From: Lycium barbarum
Lineage: Eukaryota; Streptophyta; Magnoliopsida; Solanales; Solanaceae
Assembly (NCBI RefSeq): GCF_019175385.1
Contig: NC_083348.1
Location: 50,428,950 to 50,492,949, forward strand
Reading direction: 5' to 3'
DNA: 64,000 bases
The position numbers and the translations under genes were made by a program. The notes below the pieces were generated by a model. The model was not told the origin of the DNA. It saw only the letters and a program-made list of their open reading frames with translations, and searched no databases. This document shows, one piece after another, positions 34,078 to 46,809 of the stretch. Each line of letters begins with the position of its first letter. The first letter of the stretch is position 1.

Positions 34078-37000
34078 TGTCACGACCCAACCCCGTGGGC
34101 CGCGACTGGTGCCCTACTTAGGCACCCCAAACAGACTCACAACCCAGATCATCATATTAAGACTCATTCAGACTTAACATACGTTGTTCAAACTGAAAAC
34201 TAATAGCAGACGTCACACAAACATTGATCGAACACTTATCTTAAGCGGTCGCCCGTGCAGAACAGTCATATCAAAATCAGAAAGGTGGCGGAATATACAT
34301 CGCCCAAATGCACACACACACACGTACGAACTCATGGGCCGTCTTGGCCATAGTAGCATACGGGCCGCTTGAGAACGCAAAACAGATCCACATACAAACA
34401 CACCGGACCCACGACCCACAAATATGACTACAGGCGTCTAAAACAAAACAGAACTTACGAACATATGACGGGACAGGGCCCCGCCGTACCCACACAACCA
34501 CAAATGTACAGAAACACACACAGCAAAAGGTATGTACCAAAAGTTAAGCTCCGGATCAAGGGGAGCTCTCCAAAATAGAAGAATAGGTAGCCTAAACCGG
34601 AGGATCACCCAAACGAGCTTCTGTACCTGCGGGCATGAAACGCAGCCCCCGAAGAACAGGGGGTCAGTACGGGAGAAGTACTGAGTATGTGAAGCAGAAG
34701 GTACAGAAATCACAATCCTAACTGGAGTCAGAAGGAACAAACACAAACGTCAAAGTAGCAAATCAAACCTGTACAGAAGATAAATGTACAAATGCAAATA
34801 AAAAATCATGTATAGGGCTTAGGAACGTGGTCACCCCCGACGCTGGTGCCACAACACATCATACTCCAGAAGTTTTTCAAATCTCCGTACAGTCTCCAGA
34901 CAAATCGTATCACACACATATCACATCATCAGAACATATCAAATGCCATATCACATCATAACTCCATAGACGGTAACCGGCCCTATGGCGAGGCCTCGGA
35001 AACCGTAACACATCATACTTCCGAATATGGTATAGCGCGCACGATCACAAAGCCGGCCCGGGTACCGACGAACGAAATCATAGCGAATGGCACGAACGGA
35101 GTAGTGCAGAGACCATATGCATATTAAAAGTAAATTACAGGACTCGACATATAATTACATATAGGCATATACCGACGCCAGAAGGCTCGGGGTAGGAGTC
35201 AGAGCGATCAAAATTTATATATGGAAGTTACGAAGTTCCAAATTGCAAAACATTTGAAAAGCAATTCACAGATCATTTTCCGAAAATCTAACATCATTCA
35301 TAGTGCAAAACGTTCAATAACGATATAGGAAATTTCAAACGGACCTTTGAGTCATAGGCAAATGATTACTTTTCATATCGAACGAAAATGAGCCAAACAA
35401 ACCAAATAAGGGAAGCCTCGGGGCTTGCGGGCCCACCTTGAGTCAAATCGAGGCGGCGAACACAAATCACAGACTTTAGGCTCCATAAAGCCATCTACGA
35501 AAGTTTCGGAGAGATTCGGACACAATAGCAAAAGTTATGAAGGTTTGAACATTCTTTCAACCAAATGTAAGGAATAGGTTTCAATTGCGCTGAATGAATA
35601 GTGCCCAAACTTGAACTCGGATTTCCAAGAGCAGAATTATCCCCGAGGGTCCGATCTTGACTTAGTGTAACTAGGACATGCCAAAAGAAGGAAAGGTAAG
35701 CTTTACATAACTGGATTGCGCCTTACGCTCGTCAAATCTCAATTCCCGTTTCGTCCAAAAACTGCAAATGGTCACTTTTACCAGTTACTATTCATGAAAG
35801 TTAACATCTTAATCTTTGGGCTATACTTGGCTACCGAAATTTCGGCAGCATTTCCCCTATAAATCTAACACCCCCGAGACTTAGCTCGGCTCAAAATACA
35901 TCAACAACAACAACCCAAACATCATCAAACAACATAAACCACAATCAAGTCATTCTAACTTTAAAGTTCTACCTTACTACACAAGTTGACAACTTTCATT
36001 CAAACTTCACAATTCCAAACTTATGCCCACATTATTGTATTCATTCACCCATTCAAGATTATTCAAACCCATCCCAATTACACTCCAAACAATATACAAA
36101 ATTTCCCGAAGTTCATTACTTTCCATATTTCATCCAAAACATCAAAAACTTACGGCGAACATTCTAACTCGCATTGTTTCATTCCAAATTCATTAACATC
36201 AACCATAAGTCACATTTAAAGTCTTTTAGTATCATAGATATACAGTGATATACACAAATATGCCAAAGGTATATACTTTCCGATAATGTTCCGAAATCAT
36301 TTTTCAACACCAATTCAATTCGTTAAACGATCATTTACGTCATAAATGTCACAACGACGCAATAAACAAACTAAACAAGATCAAATTCACACTTCTTTCT
36401 CCTTCTTAGGCACACGGCCACAACACCTTATACACACACACCCACGGTTTTATACACACATCAAAACTACGGGATTCTCTTCTATTCTCAACCCTTAACA
36501 CATTCATACCAATTCCATAACATTTGAGGGGCAAAATTCTTACCTTTTCTTGAATTTCCGACTTTCCGCAAACGCGCACCTTTCGCCAAATTAATTATAC
36601 CCCGTTGAAGAGGGTCTTGAGTACTTTACAAATATGGGAGAATCAAGATACTTGGATTAGAATCAAAGGCTTGGGATTTTTTTTTTTAATTGGAAAGGGG
36701 TTCGGCCGAAGGGCTCCTAGAGCTCAAAGTTGGAGTTGCAATTTTTTCTTGATAATTTCCAAGTATTACATTGATATATATCCATATAGAGGTCATGTGC
36801 ATAGCACATGACTTTTAAAAGTGGGCTTGGCCCATGCCTAGTGGCCGGCCACCCCACCTCTTTGGGCCCAAATTTTTATTTCAATTTCATTGGCCCAATT
36901 CATTAAAAGTCCCGTTTTGTAATTCCCAAAACTAATTTCCGAAATTCCAAATTTACCCTTGGCCTTCCCCGATGTCTTAACATTAATGATTTCATAACCA

Positions 37001-37097
37001 ACATAGTCACATCAACTAGAATCAAAATATTCCCTCATAACACACAAGTCTTAATCATTTCTCGATTTCCAATTATACGAAAACACGGGACATAACA
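34078..37097 (-). repeat. 3' LTR of I
   Basis: 3020 bp, TGTCACGACCCAACCCC to GGGACATAACA. It is complete and serves as the reference for the truncated 5' copy. The second splice-like site reads ACATAAC on the plus strand near 35704 instead of ACATACC, a point change that breaks the GT on the element strand in this copy only. Confidence 0.93.
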
Positions 37098-37133
37098 TTC
37101 TCCCCCCCTTAAGAACATTCGTCCTCGAATGTT
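37098..37133 (-). promoter_or_regulatory. Polypurine tract and inverted repeat of I
   Basis: The minus strand reads AAGGGGGGGAGAA next to the LTR, preceded by the exact inverted repeat AACATTCG-AGGA-CGAATGTT (37114-37133). Confidence 0.88.
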
Positions 37134-37439
37134 AAGTTGACCTCATGGGGCGTCATACTACTTCGGAAGGGTTCTCTTTATAGTCGTCCTTTGTTGATTT
37201 TTCCGACATGGCTTCTTCACCAACATTATGGGGTAATTAATTTTTTTTTTCACATCACTGATTCAAATGCCTTCGCAATTTACCTTCTCATACCCCACCT
37301 GGTTATCGGACCATAGACTGTATTCTCGTAACAGACGAATGCTTCTCAGACATTACAATTAACATCGCTTCTAGCTACACTTCTGGGTTCCTTACCATAT
37401 CGTCGTAATCTCACTTTACTTCACACCAGACACTTTATG

Positions 37440-37800
37440 CCAAACAGATTCAGAGCTAGGGCCGGACGCGTATAAGCATATCGGACGGATTCATAGTCAA
37501 AATCAGAGGTACGGAAGTATGTCAGACAAATCTGAGATCGGAGTTAGACGTACAGATAGGTATCCGACAGATTTGAAATCAGAATCAGATGTACAGAATT
37601 GTATCATACAGAGTCGTGATCAAAGTCTGACAGACCGAAATGTATCAGATATACGGAGATGTATCAGACATACGCGTGATCAAAATCAGACGCACAGAGG
37701 TGTGTCAGACAGAAACGTATTCAGAATCAGACGCACAAAAATTCATCAGACGGGAACATAATCGAGCTCAGAAATACAGAGGCGTACTAGGCAGAGCCTT
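37440..37800. repeat. Degenerate minisatellite in the body of I
   Basis: The phrases AATCAGACGCACAGA and GTATCAGACA recur at roughly 40-50 bp spacing at least six times with many changes. It also creates a short plus-strand frame that I do not regard as coding. Confidence 0.55.
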
Positions 37801-38299
37801 ATCGGAATCGGGAGTGTAGAAGTACAACAGATAGAATGTCGAATTAGAATCAAATCGCTCCTATTAAGGCTCCAATGATTCATGAGAATTTCCCCCTTTT
37901 TTTTTTGAACTTGTTTGCCAAGTGGTCATACAAATTATCTTGCGTGTCGCTCATCGACTCCTTCAGAGGTTCCGCTTATTCACACTTCTTATTCTTCATC
38001 ACTCACAATATTAGTCGCCTGGACTCGGCTCTTGTTCCATATGGACACCAAACGAAAATCATACACACACACATACACACACTTACTAATACCTTACTGG
38101 CGAATGTCTCAGACTGTTGTTCAAATTCGTTCAATTTCCCAAGCGGTAGTGTACCCTTTTCTTTTTGCCCATTTAGTCCGCCTCGTTCTGCGCGACTCCT
38201 GTCAGGGCACTAATTACTCCACACATTTTATTTTCCGTTTGGTTACTCCAAATTTCCATTCATATTTATCATACTCTCACTTGTGAAAAACTTTGCATT

Positions 38300-38358
38300 A
38301 CTTCCCAGGGGGTCACCCATTCCGTTTGGCTTGAGCACGCTTAACCCCGAAACTTTCA
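38300..38358 (-). pseudogene. 5S rRNA-derived block in the body of I
   Basis: The minus strand reads GGGTGACCCCCTGGGAAGT and, upstream, GGGTTAAGCGTGCT, the same two 5S rRNA segments as in B. The interval between them is shorter than in 5S rRNA. The flank toward gag (GGCTGATATAAT, CGACCTTT on the plus strand) is also shared with B, so the block was inherited by both bodies from a common ancestor or exchanged between them. Confidence 0.78.
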
Positions 38359-38687
38359 TGCATTTTGACGCGATAGGGCTGATATAATTTCGTCAATTGC
38401 CCCGCACGACCTTTGTCACGTAATTTTGGGGCCAATCGGGATCTTAGCAAAATTTTTCGGGAAGTTTTCGTAGTGGGTCCCACTCCGACCCAAAGAGGTT
38501 GTTTGCTCTTCTGGCTATATGGTTTATCGCTTTAGCCTGTCAAATTCCCTATATTCGCCTCCCACATGAATAGATGGCTGCCTCAAATATTTTCATTGAT
38601 TCGGATTCTTACCATATTTTACTGACACGCAGAAAGAGAATATCGCGTAATATACTGGAATACAGACCTATCAGTGCACATATTCAT

Positions 38688-40139
38688 TCAGAAAAAGGTT
38701 AGTAATATACCTGGGTCTGCGTCTGGTGATGCCTCTGGCTCCCGCCGACCAGTCAAAGCGTATATGCGGTTCGAGGGACCACTAGAATCTGAACCCCCAC
38801 CACGTCCTCTACCGCGGCCCGCTGGGGCTGGCATACCTCGCCCCGTGGAGCGCGTGGCCGAAGGGGTAGAAGGCGAACCAGCAACGGATATCGTCGGCTG
38901 CGCTGCGCTACCAGAACCGCCTGCCCACGGACAATCTCGCATGATATGACCCTGGCGGCCGCAAGCAAAACAGGCCCCTGTGGCCCTGAAGCACTCACCG
39001 GGGTGCGATCTTCCACAATACGAACACGGGGGCATAGGTGGCCTAGTCTGACCGGGACCCCTGCTCGCCTGAGGACCTGGGGCGCTGGAACTCTGGTCTG
39101 CCCTGGACGGTCCTGCGCCATCAAATCGCTTACTAGCAGACTGGGTGTCCGGGCCTAACGGAGGGAAGTACCCACTGGACTGATACTGAGGCTGCCCGCC
39201 CCGAGAATCTCCAGAATACCCCGCTGATCTGGCCCTCTTGGGCCGTCTCCCATCATACTCTCTGCTGGGCCGATCTGCTCGGTGCCGGTTCTCCATCCCC
39301 TGGGCGTAGGCCTGTAGACAGGCAATGTCCATATCTGTCAGCAATGACACCGCCATACAGCCGTCGATCAAGTAACGATCCAACCCCATAACATATCTAT
39401 GCATCCGATCAGACATATCTGCTACCACGGCAGGTGTATACCGGGCCAGGGAATCAAACTCCAGATTATATTCACGAACGCTTCGACCCCTCTGCTGCAG
39501 ATGTAAACACCGATCAGCTCGCTCCCGTCGTAACTCTGGGGGCAGAAAGTGGCGGGTGAAAGCAGTCACAAACTCGTCCCAAGTGGCTAAAGGAGCACCC
39601 TCACCCCTGAATAGCTCCCAAGTCTCATACCAGTGAGCGGCAACATCCCGAAGTCTATGCTAGGCCAGCTCAACCGACTCGGTCTCTGAAGCCCTGACCA
39701 AGTCTAATGCACGCCGCATCCCCCGAATAAAGTCATGGGGGTCCTCGTCAGGCTTGGACCCGAAAAACTCTGGAGGGCCACATAATAAGAACTCCCGAAC
39801 TCTCAGGCTGTCCCGCCTGTCATCATCATCATCGTCCCTCCGCCCGCGTCGGCGAGCCTGTCCCGCTACTATTGTGGTCAACAACTGTACAACCTCCCTC
39901 AGGGTCCTATCCTCCGCCCCCGGCTGAGGAGCTGGAGTCTCAGGAGCTGGTACTCGGACCTCTGGAGCTGCTGAAGGACCTGCTCCGGGTTGTACAAATG
40001 GGGGTGTAGCAGACCCCTCAGAGTGAGGCACGACCTCAGGGAAATCATAGACACGAGCCCGGGTAGCTCGCTGTGCCTGGCTAGTCTCTCCCATCTTCGC
40101 CTTGCCCTTCTGGGCCGCCGTTGCCTTCTTCGGAGGCAT
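38688..40139 (-). pseudogene. gag: gag of I, near-intact with one stop codon
   Basis: Starts MPPKKATAAQKGK at 40139 (an upstream in-frame Met is at 40151). The order is a Pro/Ala-rich N-terminus, an Asp run (DDDDDD), a capsid-type region with EFFGSKPDEDPHDFIRGMRR and FLPPELRRERADRCLHLQQR, an Arg/Gly/Ser-rich linker, then two Cys/His motifs, CSYCGRSHPGEC and CFACGRQGHIMRDC. The second is a canonical CX2CX4HX4C knuckle with all four ligands, unlike A. The only lesion is a TAG within codon 161 (39657-39659) between two long open parts of the same frame. The product ends after DADPGILLTFF, just short of the protease. I infer the element could once supply or use Gag but needed Pol in trans. Confidence 0.9.
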
Positions 40140-40247
40140 CACTGCAAACACAATAACGGGTCAGATCAGATTCACCCTAATAGCACAGCTCTATCGCACG
40201 ATCTAAGATTCCAAAGGAAGTAACATCCTAAATGCCCTGTAGCCTCC

Positions 40248-40283
40248 TGTTTATCGATGTGGTGCACAACACATCGATAAACA
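40248..40283 (-). promoter_or_regulatory. Leader hairpin of I with GTGCAC loop
   Basis: The best-preserved example: a perfect 14-bp stem (40248-40261 with 40270-40283) and an 8-nt loop that reads TTGTGCAC on the RNA strand. The hexamer GTGCAC (40262-40267) is self-complementary. Confidence 0.8.
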
Positions 40284-40326
40284 AGACTCTACTAGACACG
40301 GCCTGTAGACATTCCGAGGACAAACC

Positions 40327-40338
40327 GCTCTGATACCA
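40327..40338 (-). promoter_or_regulatory. Primer binding site of I
   Basis: The minus strand reads TGGTATCAGAGC, four bases from the LTR, matching the initiator Met-tRNA complement. Confidence 0.9.
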
Positions 40339-40342
40339 CTTT

Positions 40343-43043
40343 TGTCACGACCCAACCCCGTGGGCCGCGACTGGTGCCCTACTTAGGCACCCCAAACAGA
40401 CTCACAACCCAGATCATCATATTAAGACTCATTCAGACTTAACATACGTTGTTCAAACTGAAAACTAATAGCAGACGTCACACAAACATTGATCGAACAC
40501 TTATCTTAAGCGGTCGCCCGTGCAGAACAGTCATATCAAAATCAGAAAGGTGGCGGAATATACATCGCCCAAATGCACACACACACACGTACGAACTCAT
40601 GGGCCGTCTTGGCCATAGTAGCATACGGGCCGCTTGAGAACGCAAAACAGATCCACATACAAACACACCGGACCCACGACCCACAAATATGACTACAGGC
40701 CTCTAAAACAAAACAGAACATACGAACATATGACGGGACAGGGCCCCGCCGTACCCACACAGCCACAAATGTACAGAAACACACACAGCAAAAGGTATGT
40801 ACCAAAGGTTAAGCTCCGGATCAAGGGGAGCTCTCCAAAATAGCAGAATAAGTAGCCTAAACCGGAGGATCACCCAAACGAGCTTCTGTACCTGCGGGCA
40901 TGAAACGCAGCCCCCGAAGAACAGGGGGTCAGTACGGGAGAAGTACTGAGTATGTGAAGCAGAAGGTACAGAAATCACAATCCTAACTGGAGTCAGAAGG
41001 AACAAACACAAACGTCAAAGTAGCAAATCAAACCTGTACGGAAGATAAATGTACAAATGCAAATAAAAAATCATGTATAGGGCTTAGGAACGTGGTCACC
41101 CCCGACGCTGGTGCCACAACACATCATACTCCAGAAGTTTTTCAAATCTCCGTACAGTCTCCAGACAAATCGTATCACACACATATCACATCATCATAAC
41201 ATATCAAATGCCATATCACATCATAACTCCATAGACGGTAACCGGCCCTATGGCGAGGCCTCGGAAACCGTAACACATCATACTTCCGAATATGGTATAG
41301 CGCGCACGATCACAAAGCCGGCCCGGGTACCGACGAACGAAATCATAGCAAATGGCACGAACGGAGTAGTGCAGAGACCATATGCATATTAAAAGTAAAT
41401 TACAGGACTCGACATATAATTACATATAGGCATATACCGACGCCAGAAGGCTCGGGGTAGGAGTCAGGGCGATCAAAATTTATATATGGAAGTTACGAAG
41501 TTCCAAATTGCAAAACATTTGAAAAGCAATTCACAGATCATTTTCCGAAAATCTAACATCATTCATAGTGCAAAACGTTCAATAACGATATAGGAAATTT
41601 CAAATGGACCTTTGAGGCATAGGCAAATGATTACTTTTCATATCGAACGAAAATGAGCCAAACAAACCAAATAACGGGCCCACCTTGAGTCAAATCGAGG
41701 CGGCGGACACAAATCACAGACTTTAGGCTCTATAAAGCCATCTATGAAAGTTTCGGAGTGATTCGGACACAATAGCAAAAGTTATGAAGGTTTGAACATT
41801 CTTTCAACCAAATGTAAGGAATAGGTTTCAATTGCGCTGAATGAATAGTGCCCAAACTTGAACTCGGATTTCCAAGAGCAGAATTATCCCCGAGGGTCCG
41901 ATCTTGACCTAGTGTAACTAGGACATGCCAAAAGAAGGAAAGGTAAGCTTTACATACCTGGATTGCGCCTTACGCTCGTCAAATCTCAATACCCGTTTCG
42001 TCCAAAAACTGCAAATGGTCACTTTTACCAGTTACTATTCATGAAAGTTAACATCTTAATCTTTGGGCTATACTTGGCTACCGAAATTTCGGCAGCATTT
42101 TCCCTATAAATCTAACACCCCCGAGACTTAGCTCGGCTTAAAATACATCAACAACAACAACCCAAACATCATCAAACAACATAAACCACAATCAAGTCAT
42201 TCTAACTTTAAAGTTCTACCTTACTACACAAGTTGACAACTTTCATTCAAACTTCACAATTCCAAACTTATGCCCACATTATTGTATTCATTCACCCATT
42301 CAAGATTATTCAAACCCATCCCAATTACACTCCAAACAATATACAAAATTTCCCGAAGTTCATTACTTTCCATATTTCATCCAAAACATCAAAAACTTAC
42401 GGCGAACATTCTAACTCGCATTGTTTCATTCCAAATTCATTAACATCAACCATAAGTCACATTTAAAGTCTTTTAGTATCATAGATATACAGTGATATAC
42501 ACAAATATGCCAAAGGTATATACTTTCCGATAATGTTCCGAAATCATTTTTCAACACCAATTCAATTCGTTAAACGATCATTTACGTCATAAATGTCACA
42601 ACGACGCAATAAACAAACTAAACAAGATCAAATTCACACTTCTTTCTCCTTCTTAGGCACACGGCCACAACACCTTATACACACACACCCACGGTTTTCT
42701 ACACACATCAAAACTACGGGATTCTCGTCTATTCTCAACCCTTAACACATTCATACCAATTCCATAACATTTGAGGGGCAAAATTCTTACCTTTTCTTGA
42801 ATTTCCAACTTTTCGCAAACGCGCACCTTTTGCCAAATTAATTATACCCCGTTGAAGAAGGTCTTGAGTACTTTACAAATATGGGAGAATCAAGATACTT
42901 GGATTAGAATCAAAGGCTTGGGAATTTTTTTTTTAATTGGAAAGGGGTTCGGCCGAAGGGCTCCTAGAGCTCAAAGTTGGAGTTGCAATTTTTTCTTGAT
43001 AATTTCCAAGTATTACATTGATATATTTCCATATAGAGGTCAT
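40343..43043 (-). repeat. 5' LTR of I, truncated at the H junction
   Basis: 2701 bp, nearly identical to 34078-36796. It stops at AGGTCAT (about 43037-43043), where the sequence changes to gag of H. The last 300 bp of the LTR, with its terminal ATAACA and the flanking duplication, are missing. Its splice-like sites on the minus strand are a donor at 42790, an acceptor at 42009-42010 and a donor at 41957. Confidence 0.92.
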
Positions 43044-44100
43044 CTGAATACCCTGTGCTGTCAAATCTCCAACCTGGGAACTGTGGGGGTGCACTATGTG
43101 TTGGCTGGGAAGAATATCTAGTATACTGCTAAGGCTGCCTGCCTCGAAAGTCACCAGGATAACCAGCCGATCTAGCCCACTTATGCTGGCCTCTATCGTA
43201 ATCTCTATCTGGCTGGCGCCCTCTGTGTCGATCCTCTACCCCCTGTGCATATGCCTGTACTCGAGCAATATCCATACCTGGATGAAGAGCCACCGCCATA
43301 CAACCATCAATCAAATAGCGATCCAGTCCCATCACATAATGATGCACTCTATTAGCCATATCAACTACAATAGTAGGTGCATATCTGGCCAACGTATCAA
43401 ACTCAAGACTATAATCCCGAACGCTCCTGCCATTCTGCCTCAGATGTAAGAATCTATCCACTCTGGCTCGCCTCATCTCTGGAGGCAGGAAGTGGCCAAG
43501 AAAGGCCTCCACAAACTCATCCTACACTGCTGGAGGAGCACCCTCACCCCTAGATAACTCCCACGACTCATACCAATTGACAGCTATATCCCGCAACCGA
43601 TACGAAGCCAACTCAACAGACTCAGTCTCAGAAGCCTTGATTATCCTCAATGTGCGCTGCATCTGCCGAATAAACTCCTGCAGATCATCCTAGAGCTTTG
43701 ACCCCAAAAACTCTGGAGGATTACAACTTAAGAAGTCACGAGCCCTCAAACTATCATGTCTATCTGCATGGTCAACTCCTAGTCCATGCCTGCGAGCCTG
43801 CCCTGCCACTAATCTGGTCAGCAACTGAACTGCATCTCTCATGGCCCTATCCTCCGCCCCGGGCTGAGGAGCTGGAGACTCAGGTACTGGGGCCTCAGGG
43901 GCTGGCAGTGGAGCCGCCACCTGATCTGAAGCTGCTGCTGCTCTGAGTTCCTCTAGAAGTGGCGGTGTAGCAGAGCTCGCTGACGGGAGCACAATCTCGG
44001 GCATGGACTGGGCACGGGCCCTAGTAACTCTCCGAGTCTAACTAGTATCTCCCGCTATCGATTTGCCCTTCTGGGCAACTGTCGCTTTCTTTGGAGGCAT
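43044..44100 (-). pseudogene. gag: gag of H, unit 1 (longest copy)
   Basis: The gag reading starts MPPKKATAAQKGK at 44100 and continues past the array junction into a capsid-type region (FLGHFLPPEMRRARVDRFLHLR, DRYLIDGCMAVAL). It is cut at 43044 before the zinc knuckles. Stops interrupt it: a TAG near 44040 where other units have Gln, one next to GSKL near 43692, one in place of Trp before DEFVEAF near 43530, and one after GRQP near 43128. The C-terminal part and all of pol are missing. It ends at a microhomology junction with the LTR of I. Confidence 0.85.
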
Positions 44101-44305
44101 AGCTGTAAACATAACAATCTGTTAGGGAGGGAACTGTCCTGATAATATAGCTCTATCGCACGATCTAGAGTAGAAAGGAAAGATAACATCCTAAATGTCC
44201 TGTAGCTTCCTGTTTATAGACGTGGTGCACAACACACCGATAAACAAGACTCTACTAGACACGGTCTGTAGAAACTCCGAGGATGAACTACTCAGATACC
44301 ACTTT

Positions 44306-46321
44306 TGTCACGACATAGCCCCGTGGGCCATGACTTGTGCCCGAGCTAGACACTCGTATACGTACCTGTTAGATATAGTCAAACTGAATCTAAGAACAAT
44401 ATGGAAACTTCCAAAAGAACTCCAAAGGTTCATAACGTCATCATATATATATCCTAATAACCTGTCTCCTGAGGAGTCACACTAATCAAAGCATAATATA
44501 ATACGCAAGCCGACAAGGCTGCCACTACATGTCAATACCATACGCAAGCCGACAAGGCTGCCACTACATATCACTACCATACGCAAGCCGACAAGGCTGC
44601 CACTACCAACGAACATATCCATAGCACATCGTATAGACACGGCTGAACAAAACTTATACACAACCCACACATATTTCTACAGACCTCTAAGAGTATCAAC
44701 AGTGAAATATGACGGGACAGGGCCCCGCTGTACCCCTGGATAAACATATATATATATATATCAAAGGATCTGTACCAAAAGTCTAGGCTCCGGAACAATG
44801 GAGCTCTCCAAGACAGTTGGGTAGAAGTCCTAAGCTGGAGGATCACCAAATCGAGTATCTGTACCTGCGCATAAAACGCAGCCCCCCGAAGAAAGAGGGT
44901 CAGTACGAGATATGTACTGAGTATATAAAGCATGAAATACAATAAAGAGGATCATAACTGAAGTAGAGATTACAGGAGACAAATATGACTTTCAAAATAC
45001 TAATACACTTTCCTTATGAAATGTAAAACATGCATATCAATATCATATATCATACCCGGCCCATTATGGGACTCGGTGAATAAAGTCATCATATACCATC
45101 CTTGGCGCCATAATCACATCATCATATCATATATATATATATATATATACCGTATCCCGGCCCTCTAGTGAGGGACTCAATAGAATAATCAAAATGTACC
45201 ATCATTTGATAATCAAGACAATAGTCATATCAAGTATCCTTCAAATGTCACTATGGATTATATCAAAATAGACTTCAGGAATCATAGACACGTATCGAGA
45301 CATAATAAAATAAGTCCTGTGAATTAAGTACATTAGCCATCCTAGTGTCTCTAAGAATAGGAGCTTTTTGAAATCATACATACGTCGTCTATTTGTTTCA
45401 TAAAGATCATACCAAAAGAAGGAAGGGTTAGCTTTACATACCTTTAACGCTTATCCGTGGTACAATACGTATACGCTGCCCGAAGTGTCTCAACCTATAT
45501 TAAGACGTTAAGACTATGGTTAAGCTATGGAAAGGCATAAAATGTACTTCAACGTTAGTAGCTTTTTTCTAGGCGATTGGGCAGCATTTCCCCTATATCG
45601 CTCAATTTCCTCATATTTAAGCCAACTATACAACAACCAATATAGCATCAACCAAGGCACATCTAAGTTATCGCATCAAGAACTAGTTACAACAAGACCC
45701 AAGGACATTCCATACAGCCCACACCATTCCAATATTCGATAATCATCAACATAACGACTACGACATATTCCAGTTATTCTTAATAATCTATAGACCTAAC
45801 ACTTCATCGAAACGATCTTATAACAGCCCAACGATTACAACAACACAATGCATAATCTTAACCACACTTAATCCTCCAATTCAACAAGAACAAGAACAAC
45901 ACACCCAAAACATCCTCTAATTACAACAAGTTCTTAAAACAGCTCACTAAAATATACTTCAACTTTAACCTTCAATTTCCTTACTTTCATCATTTAATCT
46001 ATGACAACAACAACAACAATACCAATTAAAATTAAATCACCATTACTAGCTTAAAACAGCCCCATATACGGCCCAAACAAAGTTTCAACATCAACATATA
46101 CAATTCTTGCATTCAATTCCACATCCACCAATTCATACAAAGACCAAATCATTTCTAAAATATGTAAAAGAGAATTAAATCTTACCTTAGAAACAAAGCT
46201 CTTATTATCAAGAATGTGTACTCCCTCAAGAACAGCCATGGTCGTGAGTTGCCCTGGCTGTTGTAATCTCTATCTTTTTTTCCTCCAATTGGATTGTAAA
46301 TCACCAATTAATTGTGTAGAA

Positions 46322-46362
<41 letters not shown>

Positions 46363-46809
46363 GAGGAGCTGACCGTGAGCTTATGTTGCTGCCATGGCCA
46401 TGGTCGTGACTCTCTCTCTCTCTCTCTCTAGAGCTTAGGAACACTTCTCTCTTAATTCAGTTGTTGAAGATGGAAATGGTTTGCATGACTATTGAATTAG
46501 TCATCAACATACGGCTTCATATGCAGCCCCAATGATGGACCCGTGCCCCATTATGGCATGGCCCAATCAGAATTGGCCATGTTGTAGTGGGGCCCACTCA
46601 ACCCACTAATGACTTAATTAATCTTAATTAGGCTAATTAATCCTTAACTAATAACTAATCCCCACTTATTAATCTAATCATGGTTAATTAATCCCTAATC
46701 TCTACTAATATTTCTACACTAATTGTAGTTAATTAGCAGACCGTGCACTTATTAAAATCGGGGATTAAAAGTCCTTGCCTCATATCCCAAAAATAATCTC
46801 ATCCTCGAG
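44306..46809 (-). repeat. H unit 1: LTR lacking its first ~65 bp
   Basis: Starts TGTCACGACATAGCCCC and is cut at AATCTCATCCTCGAG. It contains three copies of the 39-bp minisatellite (44501-44606), the three-hairpin block near 44865-44925, a short AT run near 45128, a CT run (about 46409-46429) and the G40 run. Confidence 0.9.
46322..46361 (+). repeat. Run of 40 G in H unit 1
   Basis: An uninterrupted stretch of 40 guanines. The other four units have only short G runs (two to seven) at this point. It is either a homopolymer expansion or an assembly error. Confidence 0.97.

Larger units (their letters stand above)
37134..38687 (-). mobile_element. Non-coding body of I in place of pol
   Basis: No protease, RT, RNase H or integrase motif is visible on either strand. 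The part next to the purine tract resembles the body of B. A degenerate repeat occupies about 37440-37800, and the 5S-like block and its flank lie at about 38295-38440. The plus-strand frames here (80-123 residues) are unsupported. Confidence 0.75.
34078..43043 (-). mobile_element. Element I: young gag-only LTR retrotransposon (TR-GAG-like)
   Basis: 3' LTR 34078-37097, body 37098-38687, gag 38688-40139 (minus), leader, primer site 40327-40338, 5' LTR 40343-43043. Pol is absent: gag ends where protease should begin, and about 1.5 kb of non-coding body with a 5S-like block follows. The two LTRs are almost identical over 2.7 kb (one deletion of about 18 bp near 41674 and few substitutions), so this is the youngest element that can be dated here. 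The 5' LTR has lost about 300 bp at the junction with H. ATGTA (34073-34077) is the left duplication, and its partner is missing. Confidence 0.9.

Noticed and set aside
44500..44610. CRISPR-like array of 39-bp repeats
   Set aside because: Only one to three copies, no unique spacers, in an LTR of a eukaryotic element.
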